From: an uncultured Clostridia bacterium
GTDB lineage: Bacteria > Bacillota > Clostridia > Oscillospirales > Ruminococcaceae
DNA: 64,000 nucleotides
Direction of reading: 5' to 3'
NCBI GenBank assembly: GCA_945876755.1
Contig: CAMCPM010000008.1
Span: 41,262 to 105,261 of the forward strand
In this document: positions 8,142 through 15,930 of the stretch, in pieces
Layout of the letters: the number at the start of each line of letters is the position of its first letter
Numbering within the stretch: the stretch's first letter is position 1
Notes under the pieces: generated by a model
The model's input: only the letters and a program-made list of their open reading frames with translations
Told to the model about the DNA's origin: nothing
Database searches by the model: none
Translations under genes and position numbers: made by a program

Positions 8142-11100
8142 ATGAAAAATATGCTGATCTTAAACACGCTGAGAAGTGTGAAAAATACCAAAAGCCGTTT
8201 TATAGCAATTATGGCTATCATAGCCATAGGCTGCGGCTTTTTTGCAGGAGTAAAGTCCGCAGGGCCCGATATGAAGCTCAGCGCTGCTGATTATCTTGAC
8301 AAGCAGGGACTTGCCGATTTTCATATAATGTCCGAACTTGGTCTGGACGATGAGGACGTTTCCGCAGCTGAAGCACTTGGAATTTCCGACGAAATTTATG
8401 CCGGCTATTCCGCAGATATTATGCTTGGCGGAAAAGATGAAAACGAAAAAATCGTAAAGCTCTATTCCTATGATCGGGACAGTGGAATAAATAAGCCTTA
8501 TGTTACAGACGGCAGACTTCCCGAAAACAGCGGCGAAATTTTCCTTGATGAACGCCTTTCGGATAACATTAAGATAGGTGATACCGTTAAAATTGAAACA
8601 GGCGATGGAGAAGAACTTTCCGACATAGTTGGCAGAAGCGAGTATACCGTTGTGGGAAAAGGAATATCGCCAGTTTATGTTTCCTTTGACAGGGGCAGCA
8701 CCACAATAGGCAACGGCGTTATCAGCGGCTGGGCGCTTATTCCCGAAACGGATTTTACATATGAGGTCTATACCGATATGTACATAAGTCTTTCCGAGGC
8801 GGACGGCGTTGACCCGTACAGCAGCGAGTATGAGGACATCATTTCACGGAATACGAATATTCTTGAAGCTTTTGCGGACAAGCAGATAGAACACCGCAAG
8901 GGTGTCATTACCGACGAGGCTTACGAGGAGATAAATGACGCTAAAGCAGAGCTTGAGGACGGCAGAAAAGAGCTTGCCGACGCCGAGCAGGAGCTTGCTG
9001 ACGGCAAAAAAGAGATTGCAGATAACGAACAGAAAATCGAGGACGGCAAAAAAGAAATAGCCGATGCGGAGGCTGAAATCGCTGATGCAAAGGAACAGCT
9101 TGCCGATGGTGAGACAGAATATAACGACGGACTTCGTGCAAAAGACGATTTGAACGCTGTTATAGAGCAGCTGGGCGAGGTCGTTTCAAAATATGAAACA
9201 AATGCGGCGGAAAGCGCAGCCGTTGTTGACGAGCTTGTAAACGAGCTTGACAAAGGCGATTTCTTTAGTGTAGACGAAACATTGCAGCAGCTTTTGACGG
9301 GATATATGATGATACCTGCCGCTTATGACGATGGCACAAAGGCAATGTCCAAACAAGGTCTGGAGCAGTACATATCCGGTCTGAAAAATAATGTTTCCGA
9401 AGTTGAGGCAGACCTTGCCTCTGCCCGTGCCGAGCTTGACAATGCAAAGCAGGAAATTGCAGACGGCGAAGCTGAAATAGAAAAGTCAAAGCAGGAGATT
9501 TCCGATGCTGAAAAGGAAATTGCCGATGCAAAGCAGGAAATTGCAGACGGAGAAAAAGAAGTCACCGACGCAAAGCAGGAAATTGCAGACGGTGAAAAGG
9601 AAATAGCTGACGCAGAAAAAGAACTTCACGATGAGATAGACGATGCGAAGTGGTACGTTTTTGACAGGGACTACAACCCGTCTTATTCAAACTATGCCTT
9701 GGACTGCGACCGTGTGGACGCTATTGCAAATGTGTTCCCGATTTTCTTCATTCTGGTTGCGGCGCTTGTATGCTGTACAACAATGACCCGAATGGTAGAG
9801 GAGCAGCGCATCCAGATAGGTACGCTGAAAGCTCTTGGTTACAGCAGGTTTTCTATTATCTCGCAGTATGTTCTTTACGCCCTTGCGGCAAGCATTCCGG
9901 GAGGCTTTATCGGTCTGCTTATAGGCTTCAATACTCTGCCGCCGATAATTTTCAAATGCTATCAGGCAATGTACAGTCAGCCGTATGTTATTGTTCCCTT
10001 CAGATGGGATTACGCAATAGGCTGTGTTCTGACCGCTTGTTTGTGTACGGGCGTTTCCGCACTTTTTGCAAGCAGACAGGAGCTTGTTTCCTGTCCTGCG
10101 CAGCTTATGAGACCTAAGCCTCCGAAGAACGGCAAAAGAATATTCCTTGAACGCATTTCTTTCATTTGGAAGAGACTTAAATTCACTACAAAGGTAACGT
10201 TCAGAAATCTTTTCCGCTATAAGGCAAGACTGTTTATGACAGTTGTGGGAATTGCAGGCTGTACAGCTTTGCTGCTGACAGGCTACGGGCTTCAGTACGC
10301 CATAACGTCGATAGTTGACAAGCAGTACGGCGATATTTTCAAATATGACGCAATTATCGCTCTTGACAAAAATGCGGACGATGCGGCTTATGCTTCGGTA
10401 ACGGGCGATATGGACAGCACAGGCATTGTCTCCGACAAAATGTTTGTAATGCAGGAAACGGTGGATATTTCAAGCGAAGCTTCCGATAAGTATGAGGCTT
10501 ACTTGCTTGTACCCGAAAATAAGGACGACCTGAGCTGTTTTATCGACCTGCACGAGCGCAGAAGCAGGGATGGCATAACTCTTTCCGATGACGGAGTGAT
10601 TATCGGTGAGAAAATAGCCCGTTTGCTTGGAGTAACGGTTGGCGACAGCGTTTATTTCAACGAGGGATATCCGCTGACGGTAACAGGCATATGTGAAAAC
10701 TACACCTTCAACTATGTTTATATGACCGATGAAACCTATGCTAAGGCAGGCTTTGACGACAGTCTGCGCAGCAATATGCTGTTGATAAAAATGACGGATA
10801 CCTCCAAAGAGGACGAGCTTTCCTCGGCTATCATCAAAAATGATACGGTTCTTGCAGTTTCTTATTCCTCAAAGGGCGGAGACAAATTCCGTGACCTTGT
10901 GAGCAGTCTTTCAATGATAATCGTTGTGATAATCGTTGCGGCAGGAGCGCTTGCGTTTGTGGTGCTTTTCAATTTGTCCAACATCAATATCAACGAGCGC
11001 ATTCGGGAGCTTGCAACTATAAAGGTCCTTGGTTTTTACGACGGAGAAGTAGCGGCGTATGTTTACCGCGAAAATATCGTCCTCACGTTTATGGGAACGC

Positions 11101-11309
11101 TTGCAGGTCTGGGACTTGGCATTTGGCTTGAAAAGTTTGTTATCAAAACCGCAGAGGTGGATTCGGTGATGTTCTCGTCGGAAATACCACTTTACTGCTT
11201 TGCCGAAGCAGCATTACTTACGCTGTTGTTTGCGCTTCTGGTGAATGTTACGTTATACTTCAGATTGAAGAAAATTGATATGGCGACTTCACTTAAAGCA
11301 ATTGAGTAA
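8142..11309 (+). CDS. FtsX-like ABC permease with long extracytoplasmic coiled coil
   Basis: A permease of 1055 residues forming the membrane half of the exporter encoded just upstream. TM1 lies near residues 15-35 (FIAIMAIIAIGCGFFAG). A large external domain follows, containing two stretches (about 8937-9120 and 9400-9640) rich in the (E/D)IADGEKEIADA pattern, that is, X-X-X-Leu-X-X-Gly-type heptads that would form a long, possibly antiparallel, helical hairpin. Then come two FtsX modules, one around 9720-10110 and a second group of three TM segments at the C terminus (10890-11270). The frame could start at 8121, but ATG 8142 has GAGG seven bases upstream and is preferred. The coiled coil probably reaches into the wall or contacts a partner; that is inference. 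Confidence 0.88.
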   Translation: MKNMLILNTLRSVKNTKSRFIAIMAIIAIGCGFFAGVKSAGPDMKLSAADYLDKQGLADFHIMSELGLDDEDVSAAEALGISDEIYAGYSADIMLGGKDENEKIVKLYSYDRDSGINKPYVTDGRLPENSGEIFLDERLSDNIKIGDTVKIETGDGEELSDIVGRSEYTVVGKGISPVYVSFDRGSTTIGNGVISGWALIPETDFTYEVYTDMYISLSEADGVDPYSSEYEDIISRNTNILEAFADKQIEHRKGVITDEAYEEINDAKAELEDGRKELADAEQELADGKKEIADNEQKIEDGKKEIADAEAEIADAKEQLADGETEYNDGLRAKDDLNAVIEQLGEVVSKYETNAAESAAVVDELVNELDKGDFFSVDETLQQLLTGYMMIPAAYDDGTKAMSKQGLEQYISGLKNNVSEVEADLASARAELDNAKQEIADGEAEIEKSKQEISDAEKEIADAKQEIADGEKEVTDAKQEIADGEKEIADAEKELHDEIDDAKWYVFDRDYNPSYSNYALDCDRVDAIANVFPIFFILVAALVCCTTMTRMVEEQRIQIGTLKALGYSRFSIISQYVLYALAASIPGGFIGLLIGFNTLPPIIFKCYQAMYSQPYVIVPFRWDYAIGCVLTACLCTGVSALFASRQELVSCPAQLMRPKPPKNGKRIFLERISFIWKRLKFTTKVTFRNLFRYKARLFMTVVGIAGCTALLLTGYGLQYAITSIVDKQYGDIFKYDAIIALDKNADDAAYASVTGDMDSTGIVSDKMFVMQETVDISSEASDKYEAYLLVPENKDDLSCFIDLHERRSRDGITLSDDGVIIGEKIARLLGVTVGDSVYFNEGYPLTVTGICENYTFNYVYMTDETYAKAGFDDSLRSNMLLIKMTDTSKEDELSSAIIKNDTVLAVSYSSKGGDKFRDLVSSLSMIIVVIIVAAGALAFVVLFNLSNININERIRELATIKVLGFYDGEVAAYVYRENIVLTFMGTLAGLGLGIWLEKFVIKTAEVDSVMFSSEIPLYCFAEAALLTLLFALLVNVTLYFRLKKIDMATSLKAIE
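9441..9615 (+). repeat. Internal 42-bp coiled-coil repeats in the permease gene
   Basis: The 23-base string beginning GCAAAGCAGGAAATTGCAGA occurs at 9444, 9528 and 9570, spaced 84 and 42 bases apart. The 42-base period is 14 codons, or two heptads, so the coiled coil seems to have grown by duplication. Near-identical copies make the length of this segment liable to recombination. Confidence 0.8.
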
Positions 11310-11328
11310 TTGTTGGGGAGGGGTATGA

Positions 11329-12573
11329 TTGAAAAGTACATATGAAAAAGATAAAATAGTAAGCATAGTTATTATTGCTGTCTCGCTTTTGATAATGGCA
11401 GGAATTGCAGCATACCTTTTTTTCAGACCTGCCGAATCAACCGAGTCTGAGGTTGAGATTATGCCAGATATTGTGGGGTACAGCTATAAAGAAGTTCAGG
11501 CTTGCTATGAGAGGTTTTTTACGCTTGAAATTACAGGTGAAGAGTATTCCGACAAATTCCTTGAGGGAGCGATTTTGTCGCAGATCCCGAAATCGGGGGA
11601 GGAGTATGTCAAGGGTAATACTACGGTTAAGGTCACTGTAAGCAAGGGTGCCAAGCCTGAGGAAACCACCTCTGCGGTAACCGAGCCGCCGGTTGAAACT
11701 GCCGTGGAAGAAACAACTCCGGCTATTATAGACGGTGAAATAGAAAATCCGGCTGCTGCGTTTGAAACAAGCTATCCCGAAACGGAGCTTGACATAACCG
11801 TGCTGGGACTTGATATTCCCGAGGGCAGGGGAAAGGATATCATAGACGAGCTTTACAGCCTTATGCGTAAGCATGGCGCAGACGCAGGTATGGTGTATTA
11901 TGACCCGTCAAGCGGCGGCAGCATTGAGTACAATGCCGATGAGAAATTTTCTTCGGGAAGTATTATTAAAGCGATTTACGCAAGAAGTATTCTCGGAGCA
12001 GGTATCGACCTGTCGCAGGAATACGAAATGACCGAGGAACTGCTTAACAGTCAATACGAACTTGTAAACGGCGAGCCTGTTGGAACAATGTTCACTGCCG
12101 AGGAGCTTATCCGTGCGGCAATCGTTCGCAGCGACAATACGGCATATAAAATGCTGTATCATTACATAGGCTACAAGGATTTTAACGAGTACGCCAAGAG
12201 TCTGGGACTTCCGCAGCGAATGACTGATGATAATTACTGGTTCAGGATGTCAGCCCGTCAGACAGCGGTTTATTTCAAGGATATTTACTATTTTACAGAG
12301 CAGCACGTCAACGGCGCTCTTATGAGGGAGTGCCTTGCAAATTCGGAGTATCGGGATATGTTTTCATCAGCTTTGACTGATAAAACCGTTGCTGAAAAAT
12401 ACGGATATCTGCCGCAGGAGGATTACTATACCCTTGGTGACGGAGCGATAATTTACGGCGATAAGCCTTATGTGCTGACGGTTTATGTAAGAGGTACAGG
12501 AACTAATCTTAACACTCAGTTTTTCCGTGATACGGCTGAACTGATCGACGAGCTGCATGAGCTTATGAATTAG
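11329..12573 (+). CDS. Membrane-anchored PASTA and serine-hydrolase (beta-lactamase fold) protein
   Basis: A 414-residue protein with one N-terminal membrane segment (about residues 10-32), one PASTA domain (about 42-108, starting MPDIVGYSYKEV), a Thr/Glu-rich linker, and a class A beta-lactamase-like domain from about 155 to the end. The SxxK motif is S211-I-I-K214 and the SDN motif is S268-D269-N270. The position of the usual KTG is K357-Y358-G359, so the Thr is replaced by Tyr. PASTA domains bind peptidoglycan or muropeptides, so a wall-acting or sensing role is likely; true beta-lactamase activity is doubtful. The start is TTG, chosen because GGGGAGGGG lies five bases upstream. It begins 20 bases after the permease, probably in the same operon. 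Confidence 0.8.
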   Translation: MKSTYEKDKIVSIVIIAVSLLIMAGIAAYLFFRPAESTESEVEIMPDIVGYSYKEVQACYERFFTLEITGEEYSDKFLEGAILSQIPKSGEEYVKGNTTVKVTVSKGAKPEETTSAVTEPPVETAVEETTPAIIDGEIENPAAAFETSYPETELDITVLGLDIPEGRGKDIIDELYSLMRKHGADAGMVYYDPSSGGSIEYNADEKFSSGSIIKAIYARSILGAGIDLSQEYEMTEELLNSQYELVNGEPVGTMFTAEELIRAAIVRSDNTAYKMLYHYIGYKDFNEYAKSLGLPQRMTDDNYWFRMSARQTAVYFKDIYYFTEQHVNGALMRECLANSEYRDMFSSALTDKTVAEKYGYLPQEDYYTLGDGAIIYGDKPYVLTVYVRGTGTNLNTQFFRDTAELIDELHELMN

Positions 12574-12723
12574 AGATTGTATATGTAAATTCTAATTTAT
12601 CATCAAGTTAATTATAACACAGTCTTAGCCTTTCCGATACCTCTGCATCACTCCGACAATAAACAGGTTTGTTAATAATTATATAAATAGTTATAAAATA
12701 TTCATTTATTTTTGCAATAAATG

Positions 12724-12732
12724 TGATATAAT
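12724..12732 (+). promoter_or_regulatory. Extended -10 promoter of the AGCS symporter gene
   Basis: TG-A-TATAAT, an extended -10 element, lies 35 bases before the symporter start; no convincing -35 is present. The rest of the 194-base gap from 12574 is AT-rich, with no clear terminator. Confidence 0.55.
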
Positions 12733-12767
12733 TATTCACAACACTTTTATTGGAGGGATAAGGTCAG

Positions 12768-14597
12768 ATGGACGCATTTGTAAAAGCGGTCGAATCCATA
12801 AACGGCGCTGTAAACGGCTTCGTTTGGGGTATTCCCATGCTTGTTCTGATCATTTCAACGGGCATTTACATGACGGTCAGAACACACTTTTTTCAGGTCA
12901 CCAAAATTAAGCATTGGTCAAACGAAACATTTCTTGCAATTTTCAAGAAAAGATCTGTAACAAAAACCAAGGATAAAAAAGCTATTTCCCAGTTTCAGGC
13001 ACTTGCAACAGCTCTTGCCGCAACTATCGGAACGGGAAATATCGCAGGCGTAGCAACTGCAATTGCAGTCGGCGGTCCGGGCGCAGTTTTCTGGATGTGG
13101 CTCTCCGCATTTTTCGGTATGATGACAAACTATTCCGAAAATGTTCTGGGAATTTATTTTCGTAAGAAAAACGTTAACGGCGAATGGTCCGGCGGCGCTA
13201 TGTACTACCTTCAGGAAGGTCTGAAGGACAGAAAAGGCATTAAGCATCTTGCAAAGCCTTTAGCTGTACTGTTTTCAATTTTCTGTGTTCTTGCTTCCTT
13301 CGGTATCGGAAACATGACGCAGGTAAACTCGATTTCAAGCGCAATGAAATCCAACTTTAATGTTCCTACTATTATTACAGGTATTGTCCTTGCAGCGATC
13401 GCCGCACTTGTTATTGTCGGCGGAATCAAGCGTATTGCAAGCGTTACCGAAAAGCTTGTACCGTTTATGGCGCTGTTTTACATAATCGGCTGTCTTATTA
13501 TCTTCGTTTCAAACTATAAGCAGATACCTTATGTATTTTCCAGCATTTTCAGCAATGCGTTCAACTTTGGCGCAGTTGCAGGCGGTATCGGCGGCTATAT
13601 TATCAAGCGTGCCGTAACTATGGGCTTCAAGCGCGGCGTATTCTCAAACGAAGCAGGTCTCGGTTCTTCGGTAATGGTACACTCCGCTTCCGACGTAAAG
13701 GAACCTGTTGTTCAGGGTATGTGGGGTATTTTTGAGGTTTTCTTCGATACGATTATCGTTTGTACGCTCACAGCTTTTGTACTTCTTTCAAGCCCTGCCG
13801 AATCAAAAACCTTTGACGAAGCAATGCAAAGCATTTCCACCGAAGCGCAATATTTTGAGATCCACACTTCTTCAAACGACAGCACCGTAAGCCTTATTGA
13901 TGCAAATATCAATCCGCTGTTTGAGCTTGCCGATGAAAATGCTGCAGAAGGTACATATACCGAATATGCCGCAAAAACAGCATACGGTCAGGAGCTTACC
14001 CTTAAATTTATGAACGCTGATACCGCAGACAGCGAAAATGATTTTACCTTTGCAAATATCATGGAGGTTCGCGGTATTCAGGGCAAAAATGCTGACGGCT
14101 CGCTTATGACCGACGAAAGCGGAAATCCCGTTATCACTTCCGTCGAAATAAATGCAGTAAACGGCGTTCCGCTTGTAACCTATGCTTTCAGCATTAGACT
14201 CGGCTCGATTGCGGGTAAGATACTTGCAGTAGCTATCCTGCTGTTTGCATTCTCCACAGTTCTCGGCTGGTCTTTCTACGGAACAAAGGCGCTGGAGTAT
14301 CTGTTCGGAACAAAAGCAACCATTGTTTACAAGATTATTTTCGTACTTTTCATAATCGTAGGCTGCACAATGAACCTCAACCTTGCATGGGATATTGCCG
14401 ATACACTTAACGGACTGATGGCGATCCCGAACCTTATCGGCGTGCTTCTGCTTTCGGCAACTGTTGTTAAGATAACAAACAATTATATCAACAGAAAAAT
14501 CAGAAAGACGGATTCTTCGCCTGAGCCTATGCTTTCGGTTTATGCCGATATTCAGGCTGAGCAGGAAGCTAAGCTTTCCGAAGAAGAAAAAGCTTGA
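12768..14597 (+). CDS. Sodium:alanine/glycine symporter (AGCS family) with enlarged loop
   Basis: A 609-residue membrane transporter of the alanine or glycine:cation symporter family, using the sodium gradient to import small amino acids. The family signature ATALAATIGTGNIAGVATAI is intact near residues 78-97, and SNEAGLGSS is present near residue 300. Family members are usually about 450-500 residues. Here residues of roughly 345 to 465 form an acidic, hydrophilic stretch between two membrane segments (after TAFVLLSSPAESK and before LGSIAGKILAVAILLFAF), where relatives have only a few tens of residues. GGAGGG precedes the ATG. It stands alone on the plus strand. Substrate is inferred from the family. 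Confidence 0.9.
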   Translation: MDAFVKAVESINGAVNGFVWGIPMLVLIISTGIYMTVRTHFFQVTKIKHWSNETFLAIFKKRSVTKTKDKKAISQFQALATALAATIGTGNIAGVATAIAVGGPGAVFWMWLSAFFGMMTNYSENVLGIYFRKKNVNGEWSGGAMYYLQEGLKDRKGIKHLAKPLAVLFSIFCVLASFGIGNMTQVNSISSAMKSNFNVPTIITGIVLAAIAALVIVGGIKRIASVTEKLVPFMALFYIIGCLIIFVSNYKQIPYVFSSIFSNAFNFGAVAGGIGGYIIKRAVTMGFKRGVFSNEAGLGSSVMVHSASDVKEPVVQGMWGIFEVFFDTIIVCTLTAFVLLSSPAESKTFDEAMQSISTEAQYFEIHTSSNDSTVSLIDANINPLFELADENAAEGTYTEYAAKTAYGQELTLKFMNADTADSENDFTFANIMEVRGIQGKNADGSLMTDESGNPVITSVEINAVNGVPLVTYAFSIRLGSIAGKILAVAILLFAFSTVLGWSFYGTKALEYLFGTKATIVYKIIFVLFIIVGCTMNLNLAWDIADTLNGLMAIPNLIGVLLLSATVVKITNNYINRKIRKTDSSPEPMLSVYADIQAEQEAKLSEEEKA

Positions 14598-14626
14598 TGG
14601 TAAATTATTATCTTTAAAGTATTTTG

Positions 14627-14665
14627 GCGGCAGCTGTAATGTGCTTCAGCTGCCGCTTAATATTT
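14627..14665 (+). terminator. Putative terminator after the symporter
   Basis: A 10-bp GC-rich stem GCGGCAGCTG/CAGCTGCCGC (14627-14636 with 14647-14656) followed by TTAATATTTATAC. The tail is AT-rich but not a clean T run. Confidence 0.6.
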
Positions 14666-14702
14666 ATACTTGCTTCATAACCGTTAAATTTTCAAAAAAC
14701 AC

Positions 14703-14731
14703 TTGCTTTTTTTTGCAGTATGTGATATAAT
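14703..14731 (+). promoter_or_regulatory. Promoter of tRNA-Ser(CGA)
   Basis: TTGCTT (14703-14708), a 17-base spacer and TATAAT (14726-14731), with TG one base before the -10 (extended -10). It ends 17 bases before the tRNA. Confidence 0.75.
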
Positions 14732-14748
14732 AAATTTCGTCAAGTTTT

Positions 14749-14837
14749 GGAAGCGTATCGAAGTGGTCATAACGGGCTTGACTCGAAATCAAGTAGTCCG
14801 CAAGGGCTCGTGGGTTCGAATCCCACCGCTTCCGCCA
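14749..14837 (+). tRNA. tRNA-Ser (anticodon CGA)
   Basis: The acceptor stem GGAAGCG pairs with CGCTTCC, the anticodon arm CTTGA-CTCGAAA-TCAAG gives anticodon CGA (reads UCG), a long variable arm follows as expected for serine, the T arm is GTGGG-TTCGAAT-CCCAC, and the discriminator G is followed by an encoded CCA. Confidence 0.96.
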
Positions 14838-14843
14838 AATAAA

Positions 14844-14876
14844 AAACCGGCAAACTTTTCGTTTGTCGGTTTTTGT
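14844..14876 (+). terminator. Terminator of tRNA-Ser(CGA)
   Basis: AAACCGGCAAAC, a TTTTC loop, then GTTTGTCGGTTTTTG: a stem with one G-U pair running into a T tract directly after the tRNA. It also lies just beyond the stop of the convergent AraC-GGDEF gene. Confidence 0.85.
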
Positions 14877-14887
14877 TATTTCCGTAT

Positions 14888-15700
14888 TTATTCTTCAGCT
14901 CTTCCTGCTATAACAAAGCTGTTGAACAGCTCATTGTAGCGAAGATTTCCGCTTGGGATAACAACATACCCTGCACGCATGGAAACCTCAAATTCATTTT
15001 CTCCGGACTTTACTGTTTCGCCGTTGTGAGCAAGAATTTTCTCCGCTGCCGCTTCGGCGTCCTTAATGTTATCATAATCGGTTATCAGCACAAATTCATC
15101 GCCGCCAATACGGATAGGCAGCATAGTATCATCCGAATACTCATCAATGCGGCGCAGACATTCCGCAATAGCAATATCGCCTGCCGCAGAGCCGAAAGTA
15201 TCATTGACATACATAAGATGCACCATATCAAAACAAACCGCATACTTGCCGTTTCTTGACCTAATAAATTCATAGAGATGAGAAACATCAAATTTCTTTT
15301 TACTGAACATAATAACATTCCCTTCTTCGTCGGTAACCTGTGCCGCCTCGTCAAGCTTTGGGAAAATCTCGGAAAACTTCCTGTTTTTGCGGAATTTTGA
15401 AGGCGTAACGCCCCACAGCCGCATAAATGCACGAGTGAATACCTCGTGGGAATTGTAGCCGTACTTCATAGCTATATCAAGTACCGAATCCTCAGACTCT
15501 ATCAAATCTCTTGCCGCAAGCGAAAGCTTTCTTCTGGAAATGTAATCGCTGATACCGATATTAAACGCACAGCGAAACATTTTCTGGAGATTTGAAAGAG
15601 AATAGCAGCATTTTTCCGCACACATTTCAGGTGTGATATCCGAAAGAAGATTTTCCTCAATAAAACCGAGAGCAACAGACAGTATCTCAAATTTGTTCAT
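14888..15700 (-). CDS. AraC-type HTH fused to a GGDEF domain
   Basis: A 270-residue cytoplasmic protein. Residues 1 to about 105 form an AraC/XylS-type double helix-turn-helix (YISRRKLSLAARDLIES, then MKYGYNSHEVFTRAF and WGVTPSKFRK). Residues of about 140-262 are a GGDEF domain with FDMVHLMYVNDTFGSAAGD and an intact RIGGDEFVLI. It could make or bind a cyclic dinucleotide and regulate DNA directly. There is no N-terminal sensory domain, so the GGDEF half may be the sensor. ATG 15700 has GGTGATC upstream; a TTG at 15724 is the less likely alternative. It lies downstream of xylB on the same strand, separated by an inverted-repeat region. Confidence 0.82.
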   Translation of the reverse strand: MNKFEILSVALGFIEENLLSDITPEMCAEKCCYSLSNLQKMFRCAFNIGISDYISRRKLSLAARDLIESEDSVLDIAMKYGYNSHEVFTRAFMRLWGVTPSKFRKNRKFSEIFPKLDEAAQVTDEEGNVIMFSKKKFDVSHLYEFIRSRNGKYAVCFDMVHLMYVNDTFGSAAGDIAIAECLRRIDEYSDDTMLPIRIGGDEFVLITDYDNIKDAEAAAEKILAHNGETVKSGENEFEVSMRAGYVVIPSGNLRYNELFNSFVIAGRAEE

Positions 15701-15805
15701 AGTGATCACCAATGTCAAAATCAATAATTATTGTAACTATATACTACCATGTTCGCAGAAATTTTTCTTGATGTTTTGGGGAAAGAATAATCATACATAT
15801 AAAAA

Positions 15806-15925
15806 TGGGTACCGTTTAAGGGGAGCCACCTTTGGCAGTCCGCAATAAAAAATCAAGGGTATCGAGTTTTGTAGCTCGGTACCCTTACATATTTCTATAC
15901 GGTCATTCCCCTAATACGGTACCCA
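15806..15925. repeat. 120-bp nested inverted repeat with three GGTACC cores
   Basis: Outer arms TGGGTACCGTTTAAGGGGA (15806-15824) and TCCCCTAATACGGTACCCA (15907-15925) are complementary at all but two of 19 positions. They enclose a 12-bp hairpin (15855-15866 with 15875-15886) whose arms carry the same GGGTACCG-like core. On the minus strand the inner hairpin is the xylB terminator. The outer pairing also ends in a T run (CCCATTTTTATA). It could be an inserted element or an RNA with mutually exclusive pairings. Confidence 0.7.
15846..15886 (-). terminator. Terminator of the xylAB operon
   Basis: On the minus strand AAGGGTACCGAG, an 8-base loop and CTCGATACCCTT are followed by GATTTTTTATT, 44 bases after the xylB stop codon. 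Confidence 0.82.
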
Positions 15926-15930
15926 ATATT

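Noticed and set aside
8921..9565. Several Ser-rich minus-strand frames opposite the permease
   Set aside because: They mirror the repetitive coiled-coil codons of the permease gene.
12660..12690. Possible Rex box before the symporter gene
   Set aside because: Only the left half (TTTGTTAATAA) fits; the right half TTAACAA is missing.
12574..12723. Possible glycine riboswitch before the AGCS symporter
   Set aside because: No glycine aptamer core is seen in the gap.
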